From: an uncultured bacterium
Lineage (GTDB): Bacteria > Bacillota > Clostridia > Lachnospirales > Lachnospiraceae
Direction: 5' to 3'
DNA length: 64,000 nt
Assembly: GCA_945828315.1 (NCBI GenBank)
Contig: CALZQA010000002.1
Span: 1-64,000 of the forward strand
Below the pieces are notes generated by a model, which did no database searches, was not told where the DNA came from, and saw only the letters and a program-made list of their open reading frames with translations. This document shows, piece by piece, positions 18,217 to 28,370 of the stretch. The translations under genes and the position numbers were made by a program. Position 1 is the first letter of the stretch. The number at the start of each line of letters is the position of its first letter.

Positions 18217-19890
18217 ATGTTTGACTATAAGCAATATAAGAGAAACTATTTTATGCCCCCTGAGACTTGCATGGACTGGGCAAAAAAAGAATATGTAGAT
18301 AAAGCACCGATCTGGTGCAGCGTGGATCTGCGAGATGGTAATCAGGCGCTGATCGAGCCAATGAGTCTGGACGAGAAGCTGGAGTTCTTCCAGATGCTGG
18401 TGGATATCGGGTTCAAGGAGATCGAGGTCGGATTCCCGGCAGCATCCGAGACGGAGTACGAACTGGTGCGCACACTGATCGAGAAAAACATGATCCCGGA
18501 GGACGTGACGATCCAGGTGCTGACACAGGCACGTGAGCACATTATCCGCAAGACGTTCGATGCGGTAAAGGGTGCACCGGGTAAAGTGATCGTGCATGTG
18601 TATAATTCCACTTCGCTGGCACAGCGCGAGCAGGTATTTGCGAAATCAAAAGAGGAGATCGAGCAGATCGCGATCGAAGGCGCGAAGCTGTTAAAGGAAC
18701 TTGCAGAAGAAACAGAAGGTAATTTCATTTTTGAGTACAGCCCGGAGAGTTTTACGGGAACAGAGGTAGATTATGCGGTGGATGTGTGCAACGCGGTACT
18801 GGACATCTGGGAGCCGCGTCCGGATTTTAAGCCGATCATCAATATCCCTGCGACCGTGGAGATGTCTATGCCGCATGTATTCGCACAGCAGGTGGAGTAT
18901 GTGAGCAAGCATCTGCACAACCGTGAAAATGTAATCCTCTCTCTGCATCCGCACAATGACAGAGGCTGCGGCATCTCTGATGCGGAGCTGGGTATTCTGG
19001 CGGGCGCAGACCGTATCGAGGGAACAATGTTCGGAAACGGAGAGCGTACCGGAAACGTGGATATCATGGTTCTTGCAATGAATATGTATGCACAGGGTGT
19101 GGATCCTGAACTGGATCTGTCTGATATGCCTCATCTTGTGGAGGTGTACGAACGCCTGACACAGATGCGTATTGATATGCGCCATCCGTACTGTGGAAAG
19201 CTTGTATTCGCAGCATTTTCCGGTTCTCATCAGGATGCGATCGCGAAGGGAATGAAATATCGCGAGTCAAAGGATCCGGCACATTGGACAGTTCCTTATC
19301 TGCCGATCAATCCGGAGGATGTGGGACGCACTTACGACAGCGATGTTATTCGTATCAACAGCCAGTCCGGCAAGGGCGGCGTTGCTTATATCATGGAGCA
19401 GACCTACGGTATCAAGATCCCGTACAAGATGCGTGCGGACTTTGGCTATGCGGTCAAGGATGTGTCCGATCACAGCCATGCGGAGCTGTCACCGGCACAG
19501 ATTTACGATATTTTTATCAAGCGGTATAAAAATTACACGCCGATCTTTGATGTAAAAGGATGCCATTTCCGTCAGGAGAATGGTATTACAGCTACGGTCA
19601 ATATCATTGCAGATAATCGCAAGGATATCGTGGAGGCGACCGGTAACGGCCGTCTGAACGCGGTCAGCAACGCATTTGCAGAAAAATTTGAGACGCCCTG
19701 TGAGGTGATCTGTTATGAAGAGCATGCGCTGACCGATGGCTCTGATTCCAGCGCCATCGCCTATGTGGGTATTCAGGGCGCGGACGGCAAGCAGTACTTT
19801 GGTATCGGCATTGATCCGGATATCATCCGGGCGTCCATTGACGCACTGATCGCTGCGATGAACCGTAGTCTGGAGGCGGTGAAGAAATAA
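18217..19890 (+). CDS. leuA: 2-isopropylmalate synthase
   Basis: APIWCSVDLRDGNQALIEPMSLDEKLEFFQ; SLHPHNDRGCG; C-terminal regulatory region. Confidence 0.95.
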   Translation: MFDYKQYKRNYFMPPETCMDWAKKEYVDKAPIWCSVDLRDGNQALIEPMSLDEKLEFFQMLVDIGFKEIEVGFPAASETEYELVRTLIEKNMIPEDVTIQVLTQAREHIIRKTFDAVKGAPGKVIVHVYNSTSLAQREQVFAKSKEEIEQIAIEGAKLLKELAEETEGNFIFEYSPESFTGTEVDYAVDVCNAVLDIWEPRPDFKPIINIPATVEMSMPHVFAQQVEYVSKHLHNRENVILSLHPHNDRGCGISDAELGILAGADRIEGTMFGNGERTGNVDIMVLAMNMYAQGVDPELDLSDMPHLVEVYERLTQMRIDMRHPYCGKLVFAAFSGSHQDAIAKGMKYRESKDPAHWTVPYLPINPEDVGRTYDSDVIRINSQSGKGGVAYIMEQTYGIKIPYKMRADFGYAVKDVSDHSHAELSPAQIYDIFIKRYKNYTPIFDVKGCHFRQENGITATVNIIADNRKDIVEATGNGRLNAVSNAFAEKFETPCEVICYEEHALTDGSDSSAIAYVGIQGADGKQYFGIGIDPDIIRASIDALIAAMNRSLEAVKK

Positions 19891-19925
19891 TTGTATCCGA
19901 AAGGAAACAAGGGGTAAGCATAAAT

Positions 19926-21659
19926 ATGAGTAATATGAAAAAGAAAACGTGTAAATATATTTTGACGGTATTGCTGTTTACACTGCTTGTGACGGTCGCG
20001 GATATTCAGCCGGCGCAGGCGGCCGTGAAATTGAACGCATCTTCCGTCAACCTGTGTGTGGGGGATAAGTATCAGCTGCAGCTGACAGGTACTACAAAGA
20101 AGGTTACCTGGAAGTCCAGCAAGACGTCAGTTGCAAAGGTATCTTCAAAGGGACTTGTGACCGCGCGCGCAAAAGGCACTGTGACCATCACGGCTACAGT
20201 CAGCAAGAAGAACTACAGCTGTAAAGTAAAGGTTAATAAAACCTTCAAGGTGGATCAGACAACTGTTTCCATCAAGAAGAATACGGACGTGACAGCGTTT
20301 TTGTCTGTGTCCGGAGGGGTGAATGCGACGGTTGCCGATAAAAAGATCTGTTCTGTGGCATTCGGAAAATGGGACGGCGATTATATTTCCGCCACGATCA
20401 CACCCAAGAAGGTGGGCAGTACGACGATCAAGTTTAAGAATACGGCAAACGGGGAGTTTTGCACGATGACTGTCAAAGTGACGGCACTTCCCTCTATAGC
20501 GACGTTCCAAAGTGCTTCTATCAGTACCGGGGCAGACACGCTCATTGTCGGTGAGAGCAAGCTCAGTGTACCATTCAGCCTGAATCGTGCTTCAACCAAA
20601 ACGTATTTCAGGGTGTATGATGAGAATGGGGCAACGGTGCGCAGCATCAGCCTGGGCTCAGTGAAGGCAAACACAAAGAAGACGGTTGCATGGGATGGAA
20701 AGGACACTGATGGAAATCCCCTGAGCGGCACATTTACCTATGCGATTGTGGCGGACGGAAACCGTACAGACGCGAAAAAAGAGGTAAAGGTATTGGCAGC
20801 ATCTCCTTTTGGAAAGGGAGACGGAACTGAGAAAAATCCTTATCTTGTTTCAGATCTGAATGAACTGTATCTGATCAAAAATTATAACGGTGCTTTCTTC
20901 GCGCAGGATGCGGATATTGATTTCAATTACGGAATGAATACGCAGCTGTTTGATGACAGCACTCCTTTTACCGGAACCTATGACGGAAGCTATGACGGGA
21001 AGAAATATCGGATGACCAACCTTTGCGGTTATAATTCCGTATTCGGATCCATCGGTGAAACCGGAACCGTCAAAAATGTAAGTCTGAGCAACTGTGTGTT
21101 GAACACGATAGGAAGTCTTTTCGCGTATACGAACAAGGGGACCATCGACAGCTGCTCGGTTGATGGCAAGATCCTCTGCAATGCAGGCAATCAGGCGGCA
21201 ATGCTTGTCATGTACAATAAAGGTGTGATCCGTGACTGTACGGTTTCAGGAACATTAAATGTAGAAGCGACCAATGTGATCGGCATGACAACACTCCGCG
21301 CCGGAGGCATTGTTTTCCAGAATAGCGGAACGATCGCTAAGTGTACGTCATCAGTTCAGATCACGCAGAAGATAACGGTTGGCACGTATGTGGCCGGTAC
21401 GATGCATGAGATCTACGCCGGAGGCATCGTGTCAGAGAACGCATCCGAGGCTATCGTGACGCAATGTGTATTTACCGGAACGATCCATACATCGGTCATA
21501 CTGCCGGAGACAGTCAAGGATGTGACACCGGATCAGACGTGTAAGACATATCTCGGATTCGTTGCGGGAACAAACAACGGAAATATCGTAAGCTGTGTCA
21601 ATGCATCTTCGGGCGGTACTTTGGGTGCACAGGGCACCGGAAGCGGAACGGTACAGTAG
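19926..21659 (+). CDS. Secreted protein with Ig-like (BIG2), FlgD-Ig-like and GLUG-like repeats
   Basis: Signal peptide; VTWKSSKTSVAKVSSKGLVTARAKGTVTITATV; DGNPLSGTFTYAI; repeated GxIxxC segments. Confidence 0.7.
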   Translation: MSNMKKKTCKYILTVLLFTLLVTVADIQPAQAAVKLNASSVNLCVGDKYQLQLTGTTKKVTWKSSKTSVAKVSSKGLVTARAKGTVTITATVSKKNYSCKVKVNKTFKVDQTTVSIKKNTDVTAFLSVSGGVNATVADKKICSVAFGKWDGDYISATITPKKVGSTTIKFKNTANGEFCTMTVKVTALPSIATFQSASISTGADTLIVGESKLSVPFSLNRASTKTYFRVYDENGATVRSISLGSVKANTKKTVAWDGKDTDGNPLSGTFTYAIVADGNRTDAKKEVKVLAASPFGKGDGTEKNPYLVSDLNELYLIKNYNGAFFAQDADIDFNYGMNTQLFDDSTPFTGTYDGSYDGKKYRMTNLCGYNSVFGSIGETGTVKNVSLSNCVLNTIGSLFAYTNKGTIDSCSVDGKILCNAGNQAAMLVMYNKGVIRDCTVSGTLNVEATNVIGMTTLRAGGIVFQNSGTIAKCTSSVQITQKITVGTYVAGTMHEIYAGGIVSENASEAIVTQCVFTGTIHTSVILPETVKDVTPDQTCKTYLGFVAGTNNGNIVSCVNASSGGTLGAQGTGSGTVQ

Positions 21660-21668
21660 GAGGACAGT

Positions 21669-22325
21669 ATGAATTACTTAGCACCATCGCTGCTGGCAGC
21701 GGATTTTACAAGACTTGGAGAGCAGATGCGGATCATTGATCAGGCAGGGGCACAGTATTTTCATTTTGATGTGATGGATGGATCCTTTGTGCCGAACATT
21801 TCGATGGGACTTCCGGTATTACAATCGATCCGCAAGGTGACGAAAAAAAAGCTGGATGTACATCTGATGATCACGCATCCGGAACAATATATCAGTGATT
21901 TTTCCGATGCTGGAGCGGATATCCTTACCGTTCATGCGGAGACCTGTACACATCTGGATCAGGTCGTGAGAGATATTAAGCGTGAAGGCTTGCTGGCAGG
22001 CGTGGCATTAAATCCGTCAACGCCCCTGAGTGTGTTGGATTATATTTTACCTGAGGTGGATATGGTGCTTGTCATGACGGTCAACCCCGGTTACGGCGGG
22101 CAGAAGATGATCCCGTATACGCTGGATAAGATCCGTGAACTGCGTGGGATCGTGCAGCGGAGAGGTCTGACCACGGATATTGAGGTGGACGGCGGCGTCA
22201 AGATCGACAATGTAGACCGGTTTCTGGCTGCCGGTGCCAACGTGATCGTGGCGGGAAGCGGTATCTTTAAAGGAGATCTCGCCGGCAACGTGGAAGCCTT
22301 TCTGGAAAAGATGGGTGAAGCTTAA
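21669..22325 (+). CDS. rpe: Ribulose-phosphate 3-epimerase
   Basis: LAPSLLAADF, HFDVMDGSFVPN, VMTVNPGYGGQ, VDGGV. Confidence 0.96.
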   Translation: MNYLAPSLLAADFTRLGEQMRIIDQAGAQYFHFDVMDGSFVPNISMGLPVLQSIRKVTKKKLDVHLMITHPEQYISDFSDAGADILTVHAETCTHLDQVVRDIKREGLLAGVALNPSTPLSVLDYILPEVDMVLVMTVNPGYGGQKMIPYTLDKIRELRGIVQRRGLTTDIEVDGGVKIDNVDRFLAAGANVIVAGSGIFKGDLAGNVEAFLEKMGEA

Positions 22326-22501
22326 ATAAACTGATTTCGATCGCTGTCATAGGTGTATCCTATGGCGGCGATTTTTTGCGTAAGTACTGCTTCATCCTGT
22401 TCCAGATCATCGCAGAGCGCAGACAGGCTGCTATAGTGGTCGCGCAGCTTTGTGTTCAAAAAACTCAGCAAAATGACCGGATCATTGGGGACTGCTGGCA
22501 T
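22322..22501 (-). CDS. 59-aa DUF4250-like protein, absent from the supplied ORF track
   Basis: Minus strand aaggaggaatcatATG-like RBS/start; MPAVPNDPVILLSFLNTKLRDHYSSLSALCDDLEQDEAVLTQKIAAIGYTYDSDRNQFI*; stop overlaps the rpe stop. Confidence 0.85.
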   Translation of the reverse strand: MPAVPNDPVILLSFLNTKLRDHYSSLSALCDDLEQDEAVLTQKIAAIGYTYDSDRNQFI

Positions 22502-22654
22502 ATGATTCCCTCCTTGTTTCGTGATATTTGTGAAGATTCGTTCCTTATCATAAAACGCTTCAGGTAAAATGTCAATTCCGGTTAAAGTGAATCAATCTGT
22601 TCAATTTCACGAAAATTTTATAAAATTTATGAAATTTTGTGTTTATTTTTGACG

Positions 22655-22683
22655 TTGACGTGAGAAATTGTAATGCCTATAAT
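22655..22683 (+). promoter_or_regulatory. Sigma-A promoter of the amt-PII gene
   Basis: TTGACG-N17-TATAAT. Confidence 0.85.
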
Positions 22684-22703
22684 AGGGGTCAAGATAAGCA
22701 AAG

Positions 22704-22735
22704 GCGCTTAGGGAAATTCCCTGAGCGCTTTTTTT
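22704..22735 (+). terminator. Leader terminator/attenuator between promoter and amt start codon
   Basis: GCGCTTAGGG-AAATT-CCCTGAGCGC followed by T7; about 30 nt before ATG 22765. Confidence 0.8.
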
Positions 22736-22764
22736 GCGTTATAAAACTAAAGGAGGACATAGTT

Positions 22765-24534
22765 ATGACAGAAGAAATTTTACAGGCGATCAATGACAAC
22801 ATCTTTGCAGTCTGGTTACTGATAGGTACCGTGTTGATCTTCTGGATGCAGGCAGGATTCGCGATGGTGGAGGCAGGTTTTACCCGGGCGAAGAATGCAG
22901 GTAACATCATCATGAAAAACCTGATGGATTTTTGTATCGGTACTGTAATGTGGTTTATCATCGGTGCATCACTCATGCTTCCCGCAGCGGAAGGAAGCAG
23001 TGATATCATGGGAATTATGGGAACACCCGGATTTGGAGTATTTACAGATTATGCAAACTTCAGCTTCTCCGGTTTCGTGTTCAACCTGGTATTCTGTGCG
23101 ACCACAGCAACGATCGTATCAGGAGCTATGGCAGAACGTACCAAGTTTCTTACCTACTGTATTTATTCAGCAGTGATCTCAGGTATCATTTACCCGATCG
23201 AGGCACACTGGACATGGGGCGGCGGATTCCTTGCAAACATGGGCTTCCATGATTATGCAGGTTCTACCTGTATCCATATGGTTGGTGGTATCTGCGCATT
23301 GATCGGTGCAGCGTTCCTTGGACCCCGTATCGGAAAATTCTCAAAGGATAAGAACGGCAAGATCGTAAAGGTCAACGCTTTCCCCGGACATAACTTAGTA
23401 ATTGGTGCACTTGGTGTATTCATCCTGTGGTTTGGCTGGTATGGATTTAACGGTGCCGCAGCGACAGATGTTCCGACACTTGGTTCAATTTTCTTAACAA
23501 CAACTGTAGCACCTGCGGTAGCAACCGTTGTATGTATGATCTTTACTTGGATCAAATATGGTAAACCCGATGTTTCCATGTGTTTGAATGCATCTCTGGC
23601 AGGTCTGGTAGCCATCACCGCTCCCTGTGATGTTACCGATTGTGCAGGCGCAGCGATCATTGGTGCTGTATCCGGTGTGCTGGTTGTATTTGGTGTATGG
23701 TTATTGGATAATGTACTTCGTGTGGATGACCCTGTTGGCGCAGTAGCCGTACATATGATGAACGGTATCTGGGGTACGATCGCAGTTGGTTTATTTGCAA
23801 CATCTTCTGCTCCCGGATTTGCAGTGGCAGGTATTAAAGAAGGATTGTTTTATGGCGGTGGTTTTGAGCAGCTTGGTCTTCAGCTTATCGGTATCTTTGC
23901 AACCGCAGCATGGACCGTTGTTACGATCACTATCACATTCCTTGCTCTGAAACATACGATCGGTCTTCGTGTCAGCGAGGAAGAGGAAATTGTCGGTCTG
24001 GATGCATGCGAGCATGGTCTTCCGTCTGCATATGCAGGATTTGGTATCAGTGATATGTCTATGACCATGGATGTCAACGAGAATACAGATCTTGGTGTTG
24101 CTGAGTATGAGAAAGCTTCTCAGGCAAAGATCGATGCAGCAGTGCCGGTTGTAAATTCCACAAGCCCTGTCACAAGCTCCGGTATTCACAACATTGTTAT
24201 CATCGCAAAGCTGACCAAGTTCGACAAGCTGAAAAAAGCACTCAACGAGCTGGGCGTAACCGGTATGACTGTTGTTCAGGTTATGGGCTGTGGTGTTCAG
24301 AAGGGCGCCGGCGAGTTCTATCGTGGAGTTGAGATGGATGCAACACTGCTTCCGAAGATCAAGATCGAAGTCGTTGTAGCAAAGATCCCGGTAGAGAAAG
24401 TCATCGAGACGATCAAGAAGACACTTTACACCGGACATATCGGAGACGGAAAGATCTTCGTATACGATGTGGCAAAGGTTGTCAAGGTTCGTACCGGCGA
24501 AGAAGACGTGGCTGCATTGCAGGATGTAGAGTAA
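22765..24534 (+). CDS. amt: Ammonium transporter fused to a C-terminal PII (GlnK-like) domain
   Basis: Amt core (GFAMVEAGF...HMVGGICALIGA...HMMNGIWGTIAVG) then PII-like NIVIIAKLTKFDKLKKALNELGVTGMTVVQVMGCG...KIKIEVVVAKIPVEKVIETIKKTLYTGHIGDGKIFVYDVAKVVKVRTGE. Confidence 0.93.
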   Translation: MTEEILQAINDNIFAVWLLIGTVLIFWMQAGFAMVEAGFTRAKNAGNIIMKNLMDFCIGTVMWFIIGASLMLPAAEGSSDIMGIMGTPGFGVFTDYANFSFSGFVFNLVFCATTATIVSGAMAERTKFLTYCIYSAVISGIIYPIEAHWTWGGGFLANMGFHDYAGSTCIHMVGGICALIGAAFLGPRIGKFSKDKNGKIVKVNAFPGHNLVIGALGVFILWFGWYGFNGAAATDVPTLGSIFLTTTVAPAVATVVCMIFTWIKYGKPDVSMCLNASLAGLVAITAPCDVTDCAGAAIIGAVSGVLVVFGVWLLDNVLRVDDPVGAVAVHMMNGIWGTIAVGLFATSSAPGFAVAGIKEGLFYGGGFEQLGLQLIGIFATAAWTVVTITITFLALKHTIGLRVSEEEEIVGLDACEHGLPSAYAGFGISDMSMTMDVNENTDLGVAEYEKASQAKIDAAVPVVNSTSPVTSSGIHNIVIIAKLTKFDKLKKALNELGVTGMTVVQVMGCGVQKGAGEFYRGVEMDATLLPKIKIEVVVAKIPVEKVIETIKKTLYTGHIGDGKIFVYDVAKVVKVRTGEEDVAALQDVE

Positions 24535-24633
24535 TACTTATGGAATAAAATAGAACTTGTATTTTCCGGGCAGACATACTATACTTCTTTTATATATAAG
24601 AAACACACTATAAATCTTCCTCGGAGGTGGCGT

Positions 24634-25416
24634 ATGGTTGACTATACAGAAGGTTCCGGAAAACAATATCATACACAGGTGGGCGTCGGTGACGTGGGCA
24701 GATATGTGATCCTGCCGGGAGATCCGAAGCGCTGTGAAAAGATTGCAAAACATTTTGACAATGCGCGTCTCATTGCAGACAGCAGAGAATATGTAACTTA
24801 CACAGGCACCCTCGAGGGGGTGCCTGTAAGTGTGACATCGACCGGTATCGGTGGACCGTCCGCAGCGATCGCAATTGAGGAGTTATCCAAGGTCGGTGCG
24901 GACACTTTTATTCGTGTCGGTACCTGTGGCGGCATGCAGACAGATGTCTGCGGCGGTGATATCGTCATTGCAAATGGCGCGATCCGTATGGAGGGGACGA
25001 GCCGTGAATATGCGCCGATCGAGTACCCAGCAGTGCCGGATGTAACCGTCCTTAACGCACTGATCACAGCGGCAAAGAAGCAAAATATCACTTATCACGC
25101 AGGCGTCGTGCAGTGCAAAGACTCCTTTTTCGGTCAGCATGAACCGGAGGTAATGCCGGTCAGCTACGAGCTGCAGAATAAATGGGAGGCATGGCTGCGC
25201 ATGGGATGTCTGGCATCCGAGATGGAGTCGGCGGCATTGTTTATTGCAGGCAGCTTTCTGCGCGTGCGTGTCGGTTCATGTTTTCTGGTGGTGGCAAATC
25301 AGGAGCGCGCAAAACTGGGTCTTCCCAATGAACAGGTTCACGATACAGAACTGGCGATCGTCACTGCCGTGGAGGCAATTCGCGAACTAATTTCACAGGA
25401 CACTGGAAAATTGTAA
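24634..25416 (+). CDS. udp: Uridine phosphorylase
   Basis: [41 protein letters not shown]. Confidence 0.9.
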   Translation: MVDYTEGSGKQYHTQVGVGDVGRYVILPGDPKRCEKIAKHFDNARLIADSREYVTYTGTLEGVPVSVTSTGIGGPSAAIAIEELSKVGADTFIRVGTCGGMQTDVCGGDIVIANGAIRMEGTSREYAPIEYPAVPDVTVLNALITAAKKQNITYHAGVVQCKDSFFGQHEPEVMPVSYELQNKWEAWLRMGCLASEMESAALFIAGSFLRVRVGSCFLVVANQERAKLGLPNEQVHDTELAIVTAVEAIRELISQDTGKL

Positions 25417-25526
25417 AGATATTTGATATAATATACAAACCTTCATAAAATAAGGTGTCAATCCCACATGGGTTACACATAGAAAGAATCCAATAGGAAT
25501 TCAAAAAGAGGAAAGGAAGAGAAAAA

Positions 25527-26723
25527 ATGAAGAAGAAAGTATTGGCAACATTCATGGCAACAGCTATGGCATTTTCTCTGACTGCATGCGGAAGCTCCAC
25601 AGAGGCACCTGCAGATGACGCAGCAGAGCAGCCCGCAGATGATGCGGCAGGTGATGCATCAGAGACACCCGCAGATGATACAGAGGCAGCTGCAGATGAT
25701 TCTGCAATTGATAAGTCTACACAGAAAATTGCAATGATCACTGACTCCGGAGATATCACTGACGAGTCCTTCAATCAGATCACATGGGAGACCGTTTGTG
25801 CATATGGAGACGAGAACGGCGTAGAATACGAGTATTATAAGCCTGCAGAGGATACCGATGAGGAGCGTATCAATGCGATCGATCTGGCGATCAATGAGGG
25901 CGCAACCGTTGTTGTAATGCCCGGATATTTATTCGGACCCGCAATCGCAGAGGAGCAGGATCTCTATCCTGACACCACTTTTATCGCAGTAGACGTTACT
26001 GAGGGTGACCTTGTAAATCTTGCAGGCGATCCTGTAGCAATTGGCAAGAACGTATATATCTGTTCTTTCCAGGAGGAGCAGGCAGGTTATCTTGCAGGCT
26101 ATGGTGCAGTGAAGGATGGTTACACCAAGCTTGGTTTCCTTGGCGGTATCGCTGTTCCCGCAGTTATCCGTTACGGCTTCGGTTATATTCAGGGTATCAA
26201 CGCGGCAGCAGAGGAGATGGGTGTTGACGTCAGCGTGAAGTATTTCTACGGCGGACAGTTCTACGGAGATGAGAATATCACCGCTCGTATGGAAGGCTGG
26301 TATGCAGACGGCACAGAGATCGTATTCGCTTGCGGCGGCGGTATCTATACTTCAGCAGTTGAGGCTGCAAACAACCATGGCGGTAAGGTCATTGGTGTAG
26401 ACGTAGACCAGAAGTCAGTCATTGGTGACTGCTGTGTAACTTCTGCTATGAAGGGATTACATGCAGCAGTTTATGATGCACTGGATGCATACTTTAACGG
26501 AAACTGGTCATCTTTATCAGGAAAGTCTGAGCAGTTAGGTCTGACTCAGGGCGATTACATCGGACTTCCTACCGACGACGCTTCCTGGGGCTTTACAACC
26601 TTCACAAAGGACGAGTACAATACTGTATTAGAGGGCATTAAGGACGGTTCTATCGCAGTATCTAACGATATCGAGAACAATCCTGAGGTAGGCTCACACG
26701 TATCCGTTGACTACGTTCAGTAA
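25527..26723 (+). CDS. BMP-family nucleoside-binding lipoprotein
   Basis: Lipobox LTACGSS; DSGDITDESFNQITWE; GGGIYTSAVEAA. Confidence 0.9.
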   Translation: MKKKVLATFMATAMAFSLTACGSSTEAPADDAAEQPADDAAGDASETPADDTEAAADDSAIDKSTQKIAMITDSGDITDESFNQITWETVCAYGDENGVEYEYYKPAEDTDEERINAIDLAINEGATVVVMPGYLFGPAIAEEQDLYPDTTFIAVDVTEGDLVNLAGDPVAIGKNVYICSFQEEQAGYLAGYGAVKDGYTKLGFLGGIAVPAVIRYGFGYIQGINAAAEEMGVDVSVKYFYGGQFYGDENITARMEGWYADGTEIVFACGGGIYTSAVEAANNHGGKVIGVDVDQKSVIGDCCVTSAMKGLHAAVYDALDAYFNGNWSSLSGKSEQLGLTQGDYIGLPTDDASWGFTTFTKDEYNTVLEGIKDGSIAVSNDIENNPEVGSHVSVDYVQ

Positions 26724-26742
26724 TTAAGCAGTTTTTAAAAGT

Positions 26743-26783
26743 AAAGAGGGAAGGGCTTTTCGTTTTGCGCCCTTCCCTTTTTT
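26743..26783 (+). terminator. Intra-operon terminator after the BMP-binding protein gene
   Basis: GGGAAGGGC-N12-GCCCTTCCCTTTTTT. Confidence 0.85.
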
Positions 26784-26816
26784 CCATAAAAGGAAATAGG
26801 AAAAGGAATGAAGACT

Positions 26817-28358
26817 ATGGCGAATGATTACATTATTGAGATGTTGAACATCACGAAAGAATTTCCGGGGATCAAGGCTAATGACAATGTTACCTTACAG
26901 CTCAGAAGAGGAGAGATCCATGCGCTGCTGGGAGAAAACGGTGCAGGCAAATCGACACTGATGAGTATTCTGTTCGGACTGTACCAGCCCACAAGCGGCA
27001 TGATCAAGATGAATGGACAGGAGGTTCACATCAATAATCCGAATGATGCGAACGATCTGAACATTGGTATGGTGCACCAGCACTTCAAGCTGGTGGAATG
27101 TTTTTCCGTATTAGATAACATTGTCCTTGGTGTTGAGCCTACAAAGGGGCTTTTTCTCGAGAAGAAGGGTGCAAGAGAAAGAGTGATGGCTCTGAGTGAC
27201 AAGTATGGGCTGAAGGTGGATCCGGATGCTCTGATCTCAGACATTACCGTAGGTATGCAGCAGCGAACGGAAATCTTAAAGATGCTTTACCGTGACAATG
27301 ATGTGCTGATCTTCGACGAGCCGACGGCAGTGCTGACTCCGCAGGAGATCGAGGAACTGATGAAGATCATGAAAAACCTTGCAAAGGAGGGCAAATCGAT
27401 CCTGTTCATCACGCACAAGCTGAACGAGATCATGGAGGTGGCTGATCGTTGCACGATCCTTCGCAAAGGTAAATATATTGGCACAGTGGATATCAAGGAT
27501 ACGACAAAAGAAGAATTGTCTCGTATGATGGTGGGCAGAGATGTCAGCTTTTCCGTGGACAAAAAGCCCGCACAGCCGGGTGAGACTGTATTGAAAGTAG
27601 AACACATGACAGTGCCAAGTAAGGTACACAGTAATAATGCGGTCAAGGACATCTCTTTCAATGTGCGCCGTGGTGAGATCGTCTGCATCGCAGGTATCGA
27701 TGGTAACGGTCAGAGCGAGTTTGTGCAGGCGCTGACTGGCCTGGAAAAAATGAGTTCCGGGAAGCTGATCTTTGAGGGAAAGGATATTACAAATGCAACG
27801 ATCCGGGAGAAATCCAAGGCGGGCATGAGCCATATCCCGGAGGACCGTCATAAGCACGGACTGGTGCTGGACTATACGCTGGAGCAGAACATGGTACTGC
27901 AGCGCTACTGGGAACCGGAGTTTCAGAAGGCGGGATTCATAAAAAATAAGGCAGTGCGTGCATACTCTGACAGGCTGATCGAGCAGTACGATGTGCGCAG
28001 CGGACAGGGATCATCGACGGTTGTGCGGAGCATGTCCGGCGGTAATCAGCAGAAAGCGATCATCGCCAGAGAGATCGATAAAGATCCGGAGCTTCTTGTG
28101 GCCGTACAGCCCACGCGGGGACTGGACGTGGGAGCAATCGAGTATATTCACAAGCAGCTGGTGGCTCAGCGCGACAGCGGAAAAGCTGTTTTGCTGGTAT
28201 CGCTGGAACTGGATGAGGTAATGGATGTATCGGATCGAATCCTTGTCATGTATGAGGGCGAGCTGGTGGGACAGCTGGATCCGAAACAGATCACAGTGGA
28301 AGAACTCGGACTTTATATGGCGGGCGCAAAGCGCGACGAAGTTCCGGCGGAAGTATAG
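26817..28358 (+). CDS. Nucleoside ABC transporter ATPase (two ABC domains)
   Basis: [43 protein letters not shown]. Confidence 0.92.
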   Translation: MANDYIIEMLNITKEFPGIKANDNVTLQLRRGEIHALLGENGAGKSTLMSILFGLYQPTSGMIKMNGQEVHINNPNDANDLNIGMVHQHFKLVECFSVLDNIVLGVEPTKGLFLEKKGARERVMALSDKYGLKVDPDALISDITVGMQQRTEILKMLYRDNDVLIFDEPTAVLTPQEIEELMKIMKNLAKEGKSILFITHKLNEIMEVADRCTILRKGKYIGTVDIKDTTKEELSRMMVGRDVSFSVDKKPAQPGETVLKVEHMTVPSKVHSNNAVKDISFNVRRGEIVCIAGIDGNGQSEFVQALTGLEKMSSGKLIFEGKDITNATIREKSKAGMSHIPEDRHKHGLVLDYTLEQNMVLQRYWEPEFQKAGFIKNKAVRAYSDRLIEQYDVRSGQGSSTVVRSMSGGNQQKAIIAREIDKDPELLVAVQPTRGLDVGAIEYIHKQLVAQRDSGKAVLLVSLELDEVMDVSDRILVMYEGELVGQLDPKQITVEELGLYMAGAKRDEVPAEV

Positions 28359-28370
28359 GAGGAAGAAAAG

